Part shown: piece after piece, positions 1 through 9,768 of the stretch | How the letters are laid out: each line of letters opens with the position of its first letter | How positions within the stretch are numbered: the stretch's first letter is position 1 | Source of the DNA: Tropicibacter sp. R16_0 | GTDB taxonomy: Bacteria > Pseudomonadota > Alphaproteobacteria > Rhodobacterales > Rhodobacteraceae | Assembly (NCBI RefSeq): GCF_017743935.1 | Contig: NZ_JAGHRE010000004.1 | Location: forward strand, 124,001-188,000 | DNA length: 64,000 bases | Direction: 5' to 3' | Notes under the pieces: model-generated | Told to the model about the DNA's origin: nothing | Database searches by the model: none | The model's input: the letters and a program-made list of their open reading frames with translations, nothing else | Program-made: the position numbers and the translations under genes

Positions 1-2925
1 CTGCTGGTTCTGTGTTTCGCTTTTCTGGCCACGGTGATCGCCAGCGGTTTCATGAAGATGCGGATCAACACCATGAAGGGCGTGTTGTCCGAACGCATGC
101 TGCGGCGGTTGCGGTTCAAACTGATCAGCCGGATGATGCGGTTCCCCAAACCCTATTTTGCCACCACCAGTCAGGGGGAGCTGGTGTCGATGATCACGTC
201 AGAGGCCGAACCGATGGGCGGGCTGATGGGCGACGCCATCGCGCAGCCGGTGTTCCAGCTGGGGCAGATGCTGACCATCGTGACGTTCCTGTTCATGCAA
301 AGCGTGTGGTTCGGGCTGGCCTCGGTCGCGTTGATCCCATTGCAGGCCTGGCTGATCCCGATGCTGCAGCGCCAGATCAACCTGCTCAACAAATCCCGTA
401 TCCAAGAGGTGCGCAAACTGAGTTCCGAGATTGGTGAAAGTGCGGCCGGCATCTCGGACCTGCGGGCCAATGGCGGCTGGCGCTATCGCTTGGCGCAGTT
501 CACCGACCGGTTGGGGCGGCTCTTCGATATTCGGTTCAGGATCTATCAGAAGAAGTTCTTCATGAAGTTCCTGAACAATCTGATCACCCAGATGACGCCG
601 TTCCTGTTTTATTCTGTGGGCGGCTATCTTGCGATCAAGGGAGAGATCACCGTGGGTGCACTGGTCGCTGCCCTTGGTGCCTACAAGGATCTGTCGAGCC
701 CGTGGAAGGAGCTGCTGACCTACTACAACCAGGTGCAGGACATGTCGCTCAGGTGGGAAATCGTGACCGAACGCTTTGCGCCCCGCAACATGATCCCGGA
801 CGAGCTGTTCGAGGGTGAACCCAAAGACATCCCGCGCCTGACGGGCGATATCGAATTGAAGAACGTCACCGTGCTGGACAATGACGGAAACACGGTTCTC
901 GAGGACCTGAGCCTGACCATCCCCCCCGGTGCGCGCGTGGCGATCCAGTCGACCAAGGCCAGCGAACGCACCGCGATGGCGCAATTGTTAACGCGCGAGA
1001 TTCTGCCCGTGCGCGGCGAAGTTCTGTTGTCGGGTCACAATATCGAAGAACTGCACCAGGCCGTGATTGCTGCGCGTATCGGATATGCCCACTCGCGCCC
1101 CTATCTGTTTGATGGAACGCTGGGGGACAACCTGTTGATGCCCCTGCGCACACGCCCGCAATATGAAGCCGACGTGTTGCGCAGACCGACGCGAAAACAG
1201 ATCGAGGCGGTTCGCGCAGGCAACAGCGCGGATTCCCTGGACGAAGATTGGCTTGATCCGGGCCTCGCCGGGCTGACGGATGGAGATCAGATCCGCGATT
1301 GGTGGTTCAAGCTGGTCGAGGCTATGGGCATTGACGAGTTCATGTTCCGCCGAACCCTGCGCTCACGATTTGACCCGACTTTGCATTCAGCCTTGGCGCA
1401 GGAAATCGTGTCGATCCGGGGCAAAGTGGCAGAGCGGCTCAAGGAACGCGGACTGGATGATGCGGTATTTCGGTTTTCGCCGGACAAGTTCAATCCGGCG
1501 GTGCCTTTGGGCGGTAACCTTCTCTACGCGGCCCCGGCCCGAGAAATCACGCAGGAAAAGCTGGCCAAAGATGGTCGGTTCATGGCGATGCTGCGGGATC
1601 AGGGATTGGCGGATGATGCTCAGGCCATCTCGCTTGGGGTTATCGAGATGTTACGCCAGACATTTGGCCGAGACGGCATGACGCACCCGCTGTTTTTGCG
1701 TCTGGGACTGGATGAGGAAACCTATCTGAAGCTGCTGGAAATTGCTGACCGGATCGAAGCAAAAGGCGAGGAAGTGCTAAGTGACGAAGATCGGGCGTTG
1801 GTTGTTACAGTGCCCTTCCTTTTGACAGCAGAACAGATCGGGCCCAGTTTCCCGCAGGAATACAAGGATCGCATTCTGGCCATCCGCCAAAGCAAGGCGC
1901 CCGCGCTGCGAGATCTGGTCGGTGGGGATTTCGTTCCGGTGTCCGAAGATGCTTATATTCCCCGTTTGACAGTAGTTGAAAATGCGCTGTTTGGCCGGGT
2001 GTCGCTGATGGCCGGGGCCAAAGCGGACGAGATCGAGGATCTGGTGGCCGAGGTTTTGGTCGAAGCTGGCCTGCGGCGCCGGATCGCCACGGTCATTTAT
2101 GATCTGCCCGCGGGTCTTGGTGGCACCAATCTGCCAACCGTATTCCAGGAGAGGGCAGCGTTTTCTCGCGCCGGTATCAAGCGGCCCGATATCTTGGTGC
2201 TGGATCAGGCGTTGGCCAGCCACGACAGCCAAAGCCGCCTGCGCACCCGTCAGAAATTGCGTGAGCTGCTGCCCAAGTCCATCATGATCTTCATGGAAGA
2301 CAATTTTGCCCATCCCGAAGCCTATGACCTGTTCATTGAAATCAAGGACGGGCGGATTGACGGCGTATCGCGGTCGTTGAGCGAGTTGGATCACGGTGGC
2401 GCTGCGGATCTGAGCCGCAAGTTGAACATCATCGCCTCGACCGAATTGTTCGCCAAACTGGATGCCCGGAACCAGCGTCTGCTGGCGTTTTCGGCACAAT
2501 GGTATGATGTAGCTGCGGGGCAGGTCATCTTTTCCGAAGGGCAAGCCCCTGATGCGGCCTATCTGTGTTTGTCAGGCAAAGCCGAACTGCGCTGGCCCGA
2601 GGGAGAAGACTACGAGGACCGGGTCATCTCGGTGGTTGAGCCCGGCCGTTTGATCGGTGATCTGTCAATCATCACCCGCGAGCCGCGTCCCTTTGACCTG
2701 ATCGCGCAGGAAGACAGTAACTTCCTGCGTATCGGTGCCGAAGAATTCCGCGCCGTGATTGAAAGTGATGCCACTGTTGCGGTGAGCCTTTTGGAGACTG
2801 TGGCTGATCACCTGGTCGAGGCTGCAGCGTTCATGCGATCGCAGAACATCAACCTGGCGGATTTCACCAACCCCGACGGCACCCCGGTTCCGGCGGACCT
2901 GATCAACAGGCAGACCAATGCTTGA
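1..2925 (+). CDS. ABC transporter-like membrane protein with degenerate ATPase and cyclic-nucleotide-binding domain (5' partial)
   Basis: The reading frame is open from base 1, so the N-terminus lies outside the window. The first ~270 residues are an ABC-exporter-type membrane domain. An ABC-ATPase follows, but its Walker A site (943-972) reads IQSTKASERT and lacks the GxxGxGK(S/T) pattern. A normal-looking beginning (IGYAHSRPYLFDG at 1078) is separated from the weak signature (2101, GLGGTNLP) and Walker B (2188, DILVLDQA) by about 385 residues, where roughly 100 is usual. The last ~150 residues (from ~2490) resemble a cyclic-nucleotide-binding domain (FSEGQAPDAAYLCLSG). The stop overlaps the next gene by 8 bp, so the two are probably cotranscribed. 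I infer that ATP hydrolysis is weak or absent. The substrate is unknown. Confidence 0.85.
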   Translation: MLVLCFAFLATVIASGFMKMRINTMKGVLSERMLRRLRFKLISRMMRFPKPYFATTSQGELVSMITSEAEPMGGLMGDAIAQPVFQLGQMLTIVTFLFMQSVWFGLASVALIPLQAWLIPMLQRQINLLNKSRIQEVRKLSSEIGESAAGISDLRANGGWRYRLAQFTDRLGRLFDIRFRIYQKKFFMKFLNNLITQMTPFLFYSVGGYLAIKGEITVGALVAALGAYKDLSSPWKELLTYYNQVQDMSLRWEIVTERFAPRNMIPDELFEGEPKDIPRLTGDIELKNVTVLDNDGNTVLEDLSLTIPPGARVAIQSTKASERTAMAQLLTREILPVRGEVLLSGHNIEELHQAVIAARIGYAHSRPYLFDGTLGDNLLMPLRTRPQYEADVLRRPTRKQIEAVRAGNSADSLDEDWLDPGLAGLTDGDQIRDWWFKLVEAMGIDEFMFRRTLRSRFDPTLHSALAQEIVSIRGKVAERLKERGLDDAVFRFSPDKFNPAVPLGGNLLYAAPAREITQEKLAKDGRFMAMLRDQGLADDAQAISLGVIEMLRQTFGRDGMTHPLFLRLGLDEETYLKLLEIADRIEAKGEEVLSDEDRALVVTVPFLLTAEQIGPSFPQEYKDRILAIRQSKAPALRDLVGGDFVPVSEDAYIPRLTVVENALFGRVSLMAGAKADEIEDLVAEVLVEAGLRRRIATVIYDLPAGLGGTNLPTVFQERAAFSRAGIKRPDILVLDQALASHDSQSRLRTRQKLRELLPKSIMIFMEDNFAHPEAYDLFIEIKDGRIDGVSRSLSELDHGGAADLSRKLNIIASTELFAKLDARNQRLLAFSAQWYDVAAGQVIFSEGQAPDAAYLCLSGKAELRWPEGEDYEDRVISVVEPGRLIGDLSIITREPRPFDLIAQEDSNFLRIGAEEFRAVIESDATVAVSLLETVADHLVEAAAFMRSQNINLADFTNPDGTPVPADLINRQTNA

Positions 2926-3805
2926 GCGCGCATATGCCCCTCATGAACAGCTGGTCCGCCCAGGCCGCGCGCATGCGCAGTTGTGGAAGCTGGTGGTGGG
3001 CCTGCTGTCTATTGGCCTGTTTGTCTTTGCCCTGAACACGCTGTTGATCGGCGTTATCGCAGGTGCCGGGTCCGAGGACTGGGCGCAAAGTGTTCTGACC
3101 GGCGATTCCCCCGCAGCGATGTATCTGCTGTTGGGCAGTTTCGGGATCGTGATCCTGGCGGTGGCGCTGGCGGCCAGGCAGCTTCAGCATCGTAGCCTCA
3201 GCAGCATCATCGGCCCGTTTCAGCAGACTCTGGTACAGTTCTGGCGCGTCCTGCGGATCCTCGTGATCCTATGGGTCGTGGTGTTGATCCTGCCGCCGTA
3301 TGACATGGGTGCTCCGCTGGAGAGCAATTTGCCCCTGTTCACTTGGTTAATTCTGCTGCCGTTCTCGCTGTTGGCCGTTTTGGTGCAGGTCAGCGCCGAG
3401 GAAATCCTGTTTCGTGGCTACATCCAGCAGGCATTGGCCGCCCGGTTTCGCAGCCCCTTGGTTTGGATGGTGTTGCCCTCTGCCCTTTTCGCCCTTGGGC
3501 ACTACCTGCCGGGCCAGGCTGGGGACAATGCGGTTCTGATCGCCTTGTGGTCGGGCGTGTTCGGTATTCTGATGGCGGATCTGACAGCGCGCGCCGGAAC
3601 TTTGGGTCCCGCGATTGCACTGCATTTGTTCAACAACATGATCGCGCTGCTGTTTATTTCACTGCCAGACAGTCTGAATGGCCTCTCGCTGTTCTTGGTC
3701 CCGTACGAGATGTCGGACACTGATCAGCTGCGATCCTGGCTCATGGCGGATTTTGCAATGATGCTTGTGGCCTGGCTTGCGGCGCGTCTTGCATTGCGCC
3801 GCTGA
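2918..3805 (+). CDS. CPBP family intramembrane glutamic endopeptidase-like protein
   Basis: This 295-residue multi-pass membrane protein has the conserved CPBP (Abi/CAAX-protease-like) motifs: EEILFRG at residues 161-167, a histidine at about 195 (LGHYLPG) and HLFNN at 236-240. These residues form the presumed active site within the membrane. The family includes prenyl-protein proteases and bacteriocin self-immunity proteins; the substrate cannot be told from the sequence. The ATG lies inside the end of the ABC-like gene (8 bp overlap), which suggests translational coupling and a shared membrane process. Confidence 0.85.
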   Translation: MLERAYAPHEQLVRPGRAHAQLWKLVVGLLSIGLFVFALNTLLIGVIAGAGSEDWAQSVLTGDSPAAMYLLLGSFGIVILAVALAARQLQHRSLSSIIGPFQQTLVQFWRVLRILVILWVVVLILPPYDMGAPLESNLPLFTWLILLPFSLLAVLVQVSAEEILFRGYIQQALAARFRSPLVWMVLPSALFALGHYLPGQAGDNAVLIALWSGVFGILMADLTARAGTLGPAIALHLFNNMIALLFISLPDSLNGLSLFLVPYEMSDTDQLRSWLMADFAMMLVAWLAARLALRR

Positions 3806-3863
3806 TTGCATTTCCTGACGCGGCGTCTTATCTGGGCACAGTGCAGCATCAGAAGGTTCCGAC

Positions 3864-4802
3864 ATGAACTGGATCACCAACTACGTCCGGCCCCGGATCA
3901 ACTCTATCTTTTCGCGCCGCGAAGTGCCCGAGAACCTTTGGCACAAATGCGATGAATGCGGATCGATGCTGTTCCACCGCGAATTGGCAGACAACCTGAA
4001 CGTCTGCACCGAATGCGGTCACCATATGGGCATCACGCCACGCGCACGTTTCAAGGGACTGTTCGACGGTGGCATCTTTACCGAGGTCGAAGTACCGGAA
4101 CCAACAACCGATCCTTTGCACTTTCGCGATCAAAAGAAATATCCCGACCGGATGAAGTCGGCACAGAAATCCACCGGCGAAAAAGAGGCGATGCTGGTCG
4201 TCACCGGCGAGATTGGCCGTACCCCCATCGTGGCCGCTGCGCAGGACTTCTCGTTCATGGGTGGTTCGATGGGCATGTATGTCGGCAACGCAATCATTGC
4301 CGCCGCCGAAAAAGCGGTTGAGCTCAAGCGCCCGCTGATCCTGTTTTCCGCTGCTGGCGGCGCACGGATGCAAGAGGGTATCCTGAGCCTGATGCAGATG
4401 CCGCGCACCACCGTTGCGGTGCAGATGCTGAAAGAGGCGGGGCTGCCCTATATTGTTGTTCTGACCCATCCCACCACCGGCGGCGTTACCGCGTCTTATG
4501 CGATGCTGGGAGATGTCCATATCTCGGAACCCAACGCGCTGATCTGCTTTGCCGGTCCCCGTGTGATCGAGCAGACCATTCGCGAGAAACTGCCCGAAGG
4601 GTTCCAGCGCGCCGAATACCTGCTGGATCACGGCATGCTGGACCGCGTCACCAAACGCACCGAAATGCGTGAAGAGCTGATCACCATCACCCGCATGCTG
4701 ATGAACCAGCCCCCCGCCGTCAAAGGCGACCTGCCCGCGCCTGAACCCGAGGCCGAAGAAGCGGCCCCAGAGGCACCGGTGGAAGAGGCAGCCAAGGAAT
4801 GA
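3864..4802 (+). CDS. accD: Acetyl-CoA carboxylase carboxyltransferase subunit beta
   Basis: AccD carries carboxyl from biotin to acetyl-CoA together with AccA, giving malonyl-CoA for fatty acid synthesis in the cytoplasm. The N-terminal zinc ribbon is clear (Cys29, Cys32, Cys48, Cys51), followed by the carboxyltransferase crotonase fold ([29 protein letters not shown]). The 312-residue length fits the family, and the last ~25 residues are a Glu/Ala-rich tail. The stop overlaps the folC start (ATGA). The accD-folC pairing is common in proteobacteria. Confidence 0.97.
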   Translation: MNWITNYVRPRINSIFSRREVPENLWHKCDECGSMLFHRELADNLNVCTECGHHMGITPRARFKGLFDGGIFTEVEVPEPTTDPLHFRDQKKYPDRMKSAQKSTGEKEAMLVVTGEIGRTPIVAAAQDFSFMGGSMGMYVGNAIIAAAEKAVELKRPLILFSAAGGARMQEGILSLMQMPRTTVAVQMLKEAGLPYIVVLTHPTTGGVTASYAMLGDVHISEPNALICFAGPRVIEQTIREKLPEGFQRAEYLLDHGMLDRVTKRTEMREELITITRMLMNQPPAVKGDLPAPEPEAEEAAPEAPVEEAAKE

Positions 4803-6073
4803 CCGCCCCTACATCGGACGTCATCCTGGACCGGATGATGGCGCTGCATCCCAAGATCATCGACCTGACCTTGGACCGCGTCTGGCGTCTGCTGGGCGCG
4901 CTAGACAATCCGCAGGCGAAGCTGCCCCCCGTGATCCACATCGCGGGCACAAATGGCAAAGGGTCGACCCAGGCCATGATCCGGGCCGGCCTTGAAGGGG
5001 CCGGTCTGACCGCGCATGCCTATACCTCGCCTCACCTGGCGCGTTTTCACGAGCGCATCCGTTTGGCCGGAGAGCTGATTAGCGAAGAGCACCTAACCCA
5101 GGTGCTGGACGAATGTTATGTCGCCAACAACGGCATCGACATCACCTATTTCGAGATCACGACGGTTGCGGCCTTGCTGGCCTTTGCCCGCACCAAAGCA
5201 GACTACACCCTGCTCGAGGTCGGTCTGGGCGGGCGTCTGGACGCCACCAACGTGATCGACAAACCGGCTCTGACCCTGATCACACCGGTGTCCATCGACC
5301 ACGAACAGTTCCTGGGCAACACCCTGGCCAAGATCGCCGCCGAAAAAGCGGGCATCATCAAACGTGGTGTCCCGGTCATCGTCGGTCCCCAACAGGACGA
5401 GGCGATGGAGGTGATTGAAGATACCGCTGCCCGCCTTGGCGCGCCTCTGATTGCCTATGGCCAGCATTGGCACGTGCACCGCGAAAACGATCGGCTGATC
5501 TATCAGGACGAATCCGGTCTGCGGGATCTGCCTTTGCCCAACCTTTTGGGGGCACATCAGATTCAGAATGCGGGCGCAGCCCTGGCCGCACTGCGCCACC
5601 TGAACCTTGGCGATGCTGCTTATGAAGCTGCTGTGAGCCGCGCCGAATGGCCCGCGCGTATGCAGCGCCTGAAAACTGGCCCGTTGGTTGACGCCGCACC
5701 CGAGGCCGAGCTGTGGCTGGACGGCGGGCACAATGCGGCTGCTGGCGAGGCGATCGGAGAGCTGCTGCAAACCTTGCCCAACCGCCCGACGCATCTGATT
5801 TGTGGCATGCTCAACACCAAGGACGTGACCGGTTATCTGCGCCCCTTGGCGGCACAGGCCAACACGCTGACCGCCGTTTCGATCCCGGGTGAGATGAACA
5901 CACTCTCGGCCGAAGATACCGCTGCAGCGGCCACGTCCGTCGACTTGCAAGCCAGCACAGCCGACACGGTGCTGGACGCCCTCAAAGCGATTACGGCCCA
6001 AGACCCGCAAGCCCGCGTTCTGATCTGCGGCTCGCTTTACCTGGCCGGTAACATTCTGCGCGAAAACGGCTGA
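4799..6073 (+). CDS. folC: Bifunctional folylpolyglutamate synthase / dihydrofolate synthase
   Basis: FolC adds L-glutamate to dihydropteroate and to folates, using ATP. The P-loop [10 protein letters not shown] lies at residues ~47-56, and the Mur-ligase family motifs TSPHL and [13 protein letters not shown] follow, with the C-terminal glutamate-ligase domain containing LDGGHN. The 424-residue length is normal. Translation is probably coupled to accD through the 4 bp overlap. A hairpin terminator overlaps the stop codon. Confidence 0.96.
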   Translation: MTAPTSDVILDRMMALHPKIIDLTLDRVWRLLGALDNPQAKLPPVIHIAGTNGKGSTQAMIRAGLEGAGLTAHAYTSPHLARFHERIRLAGELISEEHLTQVLDECYVANNGIDITYFEITTVAALLAFARTKADYTLLEVGLGGRLDATNVIDKPALTLITPVSIDHEQFLGNTLAKIAAEKAGIIKRGVPVIVGPQQDEAMEVIEDTAARLGAPLIAYGQHWHVHRENDRLIYQDESGLRDLPLPNLLGAHQIQNAGAALAALRHLNLGDAAYEAAVSRAEWPARMQRLKTGPLVDAAPEAELWLDGGHNAAAGEAIGELLQTLPNRPTHLICGMLNTKDVTGYLRPLAAQANTLTAVSIPGEMNTLSAEDTAAAATSVDLQASTADTVLDALKAITAQDPQARVLICGSLYLAGNILRENG

Positions 6074-6091
6074 TCCTATTCGGGATCAGCC
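6068..6091 (+). terminator. Hairpin terminator after accD-folC
   Basis: A perfect 9 bp inverted repeat (GGCTGATCC / GGATCAGCC) with a 6-base loop overlaps the folC stop codon and is followed by a pyrimidine-rich CCTTCTTCTTGTTG tract. Confidence 0.7.
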
Positions 6092-6112
6092 CCTTCTTCT
6101 TGTTGCAAACAC

Positions 6113-6172
6113 GGTGGGGGAGGAGCGTAGCGACAGATGGATCACTGGGGGCAGAACCCCCTACTGCCCCCA
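6113..6172. repeat. G-rich hairpin repeat, family 2, copy 1
   Basis: This stretch reads GGGGGAG..CG..AGCGAC..GGGGGCAG..CCCCC and includes the inverted repeat TGGGGGCAG (6146-6154) / CTGCCCCCA (6164-6172). An element with the same order of blocks occurs inverted at 42016-42064. It overlaps the end of zapE and may serve as that gene's terminator, although no clear T-run follows. Confidence 0.5.
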
Positions 6173-7219
6173 ATCCTTGTCCTGCATTTCCCTCAGGCGC
6201 GAGGCGGTGCGTTCAAATTCGAACGTGCCTTCGCCTTCCAGATACAGCATCTCGGGTTGGGCGGCGGCAGAGCAGATCAACCGCACCTGCGCCTCATACA
6301 GCGCGTCAATCAGCGTGACGAAGCGTTTGGCCTCGTTGAAATTATTGCGCGACAAGGCCGGGATGTCATCCAGCATCAGCACTTTGACCGCCTCGGCCAC
6401 CGCAAGATAGTCGCCCGGTCCCAGCATCTTGCCACACAAGTCGTAGAACGACGCCCGCGCCACGCCGTTTCTAAACGCTGGCAGTGTCACGTCGCGCCCC
6501 TTGACCCGCAGGATCAACGGCTCTGCTGCACCGCCTGTCAAATCGGTCCAGATCGCGTTCATCTCGGCCCGCGCTTCGGGGCCGATGGGCGAGAAATAGA
6601 CCTGCGATCCCTCCAACCTGTTTTGACGATAATCGGTCGGGCTGACCATTTCCCAAACAACCATCTTTTCCTTGATCAACTGGATAAATGGCAGGAACAG
6701 CTGGCGGTTCAGCCCGTTCTTGTACAGGTCATCTGGAATGCGGTTGGACGTTGTGATGACCACAACGCCTGCATCAAACAGCGCTTCGAACAGGCGGCCC
6801 ACGATCATGGCGTCTGTGATGTCGGTGATCTGCATCTCGTCAAAGGCAAGCACGCGCACCGAACTGACGACCTCATCCACCACCGGCTTGAGCGCGTCTT
6901 CGATCCCGTTTTGGCGTGCTTCGTGCATGCCTGCGTGGATTTCCTGCATGAAGGCGTGGAAATGCACACGGCGCGAGGGGACATCCCCCAGCGTATCAAC
7001 GAACATATCCATCAGCATCGACTTGCCGCGCCCGACGCCGCCCCAAAGGTACAGCCCCTTGGGCGGTGGGGGTGCCTTACGAAAGAACCCGCGTTTGACC
7101 GGTGTCATGACAGCGGTTCGGATACGCTCGAACTCGGGCAAGACAGCCTCTTGGGCGGGGTCCGCGTTCAAGGTCCCGTCGGCGACACGCGCAGCATAGA
7201 GCGAAGAAACATCAGTCAT
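6161..7219 (-). CDS. zapE: Cell division protein ZapE (AFG1-like ATPase)
   Basis: This AFG1/ZapE-type P-loop ATPase is known in E. coli to associate with the Z-ring. The Walker A motif GGVGRGKS and the Walker B region FDEMQITDITDAM are intact, followed by TSNRIPDDLYKNGLNRQLFLPFI, which is typical of the family. I chose the ATG at 7219 because MTDVSSLYAARVADG matches the usual start of alphaproteobacterial homologues; an in-frame ATG at 7240 would add seven residues. The gene stands alone on the minus strand between convergent folC and a divergent MFS gene. Confidence 0.93.
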   Translation of the reverse strand: MTDVSSLYAARVADGTLNADPAQEAVLPEFERIRTAVMTPVKRGFFRKAPPPPKGLYLWGGVGRGKSMLMDMFVDTLGDVPSRRVHFHAFMQEIHAGMHEARQNGIEDALKPVVDEVVSSVRVLAFDEMQITDITDAMIVGRLFEALFDAGVVVITTSNRIPDDLYKNGLNRQLFLPFIQLIKEKMVVWEMVSPTDYRQNRLEGSQVYFSPIGPEARAEMNAIWTDLTGGAAEPLILRVKGRDVTLPAFRNGVARASFYDLCGKMLGPGDYLAVAEAVKVLMLDDIPALSRNNFNEAKRFVTLIDALYEAQVRLICSAAAQPEMLYLEGEGTFEFERTASRLREMQDKDWGQ

Positions 7220-7312
7220 TTTGCACCCATAGCGCGCCATACCTTGCTTTGAAAGAAGTCCACTGTCGCGAACACATCAAATTTGGTTAACTGTGTGCTC
7301 AAATCTCCTGAA

Positions 7313-7340
7313 TTGACTGGGTCGGCGATCTGGCTAACTT
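7313..7340 (+). promoter_or_regulatory. Candidate sigma-70 promoter of MFS gene
   Basis: TTGACT (7313-7318) and TAACTT (7335-7340) are separated by 16 bp and lie just upstream of the MFS gene in the zapE/MFS divergent region. The assignment rests on pattern only. Confidence 0.45.
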
Positions 7341-7367
7341 GCCATGTTAAGTCAATCGGAGGTCCAG

Positions 7368-8609
7368 ATGACCCGCGCACCCAGTCTGTTTACCCCCGTG
7401 CTGCTCGTCAGCTGCGTCATCATTATCGTCAGCTTTGCGATCCGTGGATCCTTTGGTGTGTTCCAGATCCCGATCGCAGAGGAATTCGGCTGGCTGAGAA
7501 CTGATTTCTCGCTTGCCATTGCGATCCAAAACCTGGCCTGGGGCATTGGACAGCCGATCTTTGGTGCGATTGCCGAAAAGATCGGGGACCGCAAGGCCAT
7601 CATAATGGGCGCGATCCTGTACGCTGCCGGTATGATGTTGTCCGCATGGTCAGTGACGCCGCTGGAGCATCAGATTTATGAATGGCTCGTGGGCTTTGGC
7701 ATCGCGGGCACCGGGTTTGGCGTCATTCTGGCCGTTGTAGGCCGCGCGTCGTCAGATGAGAACCGGTCGATGTCGTTGGCGATTGTGACCGCTGCGGGCA
7801 GCATTGGGCAGGTGATCGGCGCGCCAACTGCGGAATGGATGCTGGGCTTTCTGACCTGGCAGCAGGTGTTCATCGTCTTTGCATTCGTGATCTTGTCGAT
7901 CATTCTGCTCTTGCCGTTGATGCGCTCGCCGGAACCGGTCAGCAAGCAAGAGCTGCAAGAGAGCATGGGCCAGATCCTTACAAAAGCGTTCAAGGACCCT
8001 TCGTATACCTTGATCTTCTTCGGGTTCTTCAGTTGCGGATATCAGCTGTCATTCATAACGGCGCATTTCCCGGCATTTGTGACCGAGATGTGCGGTCCGA
8101 TTGAACCGGGCAGTATTTTGCATGGGCTCGGCGTAACCACGACCTCAGGTCTGGGCGCGCTTGCGATCTCGCTGGTGGGGCTGGCAAACATCGGCGGCAC
8201 TCTGATGGCGGGTTGGGCGGGGAACCATTTCCCGCGCAAATACTTGCTGGCGGGCATCTATACGGCGCGTACTTTGATCGGCGCACTGTTCATCCTGTTG
8301 CCGATCACGCCGCTGTCGGTCATCGTCTTTTCGATCACGATGGGGTCCCTTTGGCTGGCCACGGTACCGCTGACATCCGGGTTGGTCGCGCATCTTTACG
8401 GGGTGCGTTATATGGGAACGCTATACGGCTTTGTGTTCCTGAGCCACCAGTTGGGCGGTTTTCTGGGCGTGTGGCTGGGTGGCCGGATGTATGACCTTTA
8501 CGGCGACTACACGATGGTCTGGTGGATTGGCGTCGCAATTGGCGCGTTCAGTGCGATCGTCCACTTGCCGATTCGCGAGAACCGCCCTGTGATGGCGATC
8601 CAGGCCTGA
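7368..8609 (+). CDS. MFS transporter (OFA/monocarboxylate-type)
   Basis: This is a major facilitator permease of about 413 residues with twelve hydrophobic segments. The loop between helices 2 and 3 reads AEKIGDRKAIIMG, the MFS signature form. The overall look resembles oxalate/formate or monocarboxylate family members, but the substrate cannot be assigned. I chose the ATG at 7368 because the Shine-Dalgarno-like ATCGGAGGTCC lies directly before it; an ATG at 7344 would add eight residues. A very strong hairpin repeat follows the gene. Confidence 0.85.
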   Translation: MTRAPSLFTPVLLVSCVIIIVSFAIRGSFGVFQIPIAEEFGWLRTDFSLAIAIQNLAWGIGQPIFGAIAEKIGDRKAIIMGAILYAAGMMLSAWSVTPLEHQIYEWLVGFGIAGTGFGVILAVVGRASSDENRSMSLAIVTAAGSIGQVIGAPTAEWMLGFLTWQQVFIVFAFVILSIILLLPLMRSPEPVSKQELQESMGQILTKAFKDPSYTLIFFGFFSCGYQLSFITAHFPAFVTEMCGPIEPGSILHGLGVTTTSGLGALAISLVGLANIGGTLMAGWAGNHFPRKYLLAGIYTARTLIGALFILLPITPLSVIVFSITMGSLWLATVPLTSGLVAHLYGVRYMGTLYGFVFLSHQLGGFLGVWLGGRMYDLYGDYTMVWWIGVAIGAFSAIVHLPIRENRPVMAIQA

Positions 8610-8654
8610 AGGCCATTGCCACGCAAAGGCTGTTCGCCTCCAGACCTCAGAGGT

Positions 8655-8742
8655 GCTCCCGCCCGTCGTCAATGCCCCTTGCGGGACATCTCCTCCCGTT
8701 GGGCCAGGCTCATGCGGGCAAAGCCCGCATGAGCCTGGCCCC
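8655..8742. repeat. Intergenic repeat family 1, copy A, with 19 bp perfect hairpin
   Basis: The copy starts with GCTCCCGCCCGTCGTC, has CTCCTCCCGTTGGGCC in the middle and ends in a perfect 19 bp inverted repeat (8701-8719 / 8723-8741) with an AAA loop. The same blocks occur at 15290-15366 and, inverted, at 11391-11468, each with a different terminal hairpin. Copy A may also terminate the MFS transcript. Confidence 0.75.
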
Positions 8743-8826
8743 CGCCGTCCGCAGGACGCAAGGCCGATAGGCCGCGCAGGATGTTTGGTGAGGTAGGGAA
8801 GTGGCGCAGACAGGCAGACCTGCAGC

Positions 8827-9768
8827 TCAATTCAGCCCTTCGTTCAAGCGCTCGCCAAGGATCTCCAGAACCTCATCTGTGTGAGTATAGGTCAAGCCGT
8901 GGCCTGCATCCTCGATAACCTCTTGGCGGGTCGAGCGACTCCATTCGGTCAGTTTGCCCATAGCCGACAAGGGGATCACTGCATCATTGCGCCCCCAAAT
9001 CGCCAATACAGGCACACCCGCTCGGTGGATGGACCGGTGTTCGTCTTTGAGCTCTCTTCCAAGAACGCCTCTGAGGCTGGACAAAACAGCAGATGTGAAA
9101 CCTTGGTATTCCAACTCGCGCAACTGCAGGTCTGTGATATCCGGAACTGAACTCGGCAGGTCGCGCTCGGCCTGCACTTCTTTTTGATGCCGTGCCGGGA
9201 AGAACGCCATCATCAGCCAATCTCCCACCAAGGGCGTATGGCGAATGATCTGCGCCAAACGTCCCGTGGTCATGGACATCCCCGCAGGAGCCAGCAGAAC
9301 CAACAGCCTGACCATGTCGGGGTGTTTGGCCGCAAAGCAGGTCGAAATGGCACCCCCCATGGAATAGCCGATCAGGGTGAAATCCTCGGTTACCTCTTGG
9401 TCCTTCAAAAGCTCTTCGAGCTGCTGAATGAAAAATGCGTCCGTCTGCGCGCCGACTGGTCTGTCTGAATAACCCCTGCCGTACAGGTCATAGGTCAGCA
9501 CCCGATATCCCATGGCAGACAGCCCTGCCGCCAACCCCTGCCAGACAAATGAGGGTGTCGTCAGCCCATGAACGCAGACAGCAATCGGGCCGCGCACGGG
9601 GCCATGCCACTGATAGTGGGTGATGCCCTGAGACAATTCGACGAACGCGCCCGGTGCGTTTTGCCGGTCGTCCGCACCTATGACTTTGCGGCGCGCCTCG
9701 ATCGCAAAGGGCACGACGATGATCAGAGCGACAAGGACAATCAGAAATACAATCACTGCGTGGGCCAT
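8827..9768 (-). CDS. Alpha/beta hydrolase, membrane-anchored
   Basis: The 313-residue protein begins with a hydrophobic segment (residues ~3-25) that should anchor it in the membrane or act as a signal. The alpha/beta-hydrolase core has the HGLTTPSFVW oxyanion region, the nucleophile elbow GYSMGG, an acid in WGRNDAVIP and a late His in DAGHGLTY. The substrate is unknown. The start overlaps the end of the upstream cyclodeaminase-like gene by 16 bp, so it is the last gene of a three-gene operon. Confidence 0.85.
   Translation of the reverse strand: MAHAVIVFLIVLVALIIVVPFAIEARRKVIGADDRQNAPGAFVELSQGITHYQWHGPVRGPIAVCVHGLTTPSFVWQGLAAGLSAMGYRVLTYDLYGRGYSDRPVGAQTDAFFIQQLEELLKDQEVTEDFTLIGYSMGGAISTCFAAKHPDMVRLLVLLAPAGMSMTTGRLAQIIRHTPLVGDWLMMAFFPARHQKEVQAERDLPSSVPDITDLQLRELEYQGFTSAVLSSLRGVLGRELKDEHRSIHRAGVPVLAIWGRNDAVIPLSAMGKLTEWSRSTRQEVIEDAGHGLTYTHTDEVLEILGERLNEGLN

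Noticed and set aside
6137-7252. Long plus-strand open frame opposite zapE
   Set aside because: It is antisense to an intact ZapE with all motifs, and its translation is rich in His/Gln/Arg with no domain pattern.
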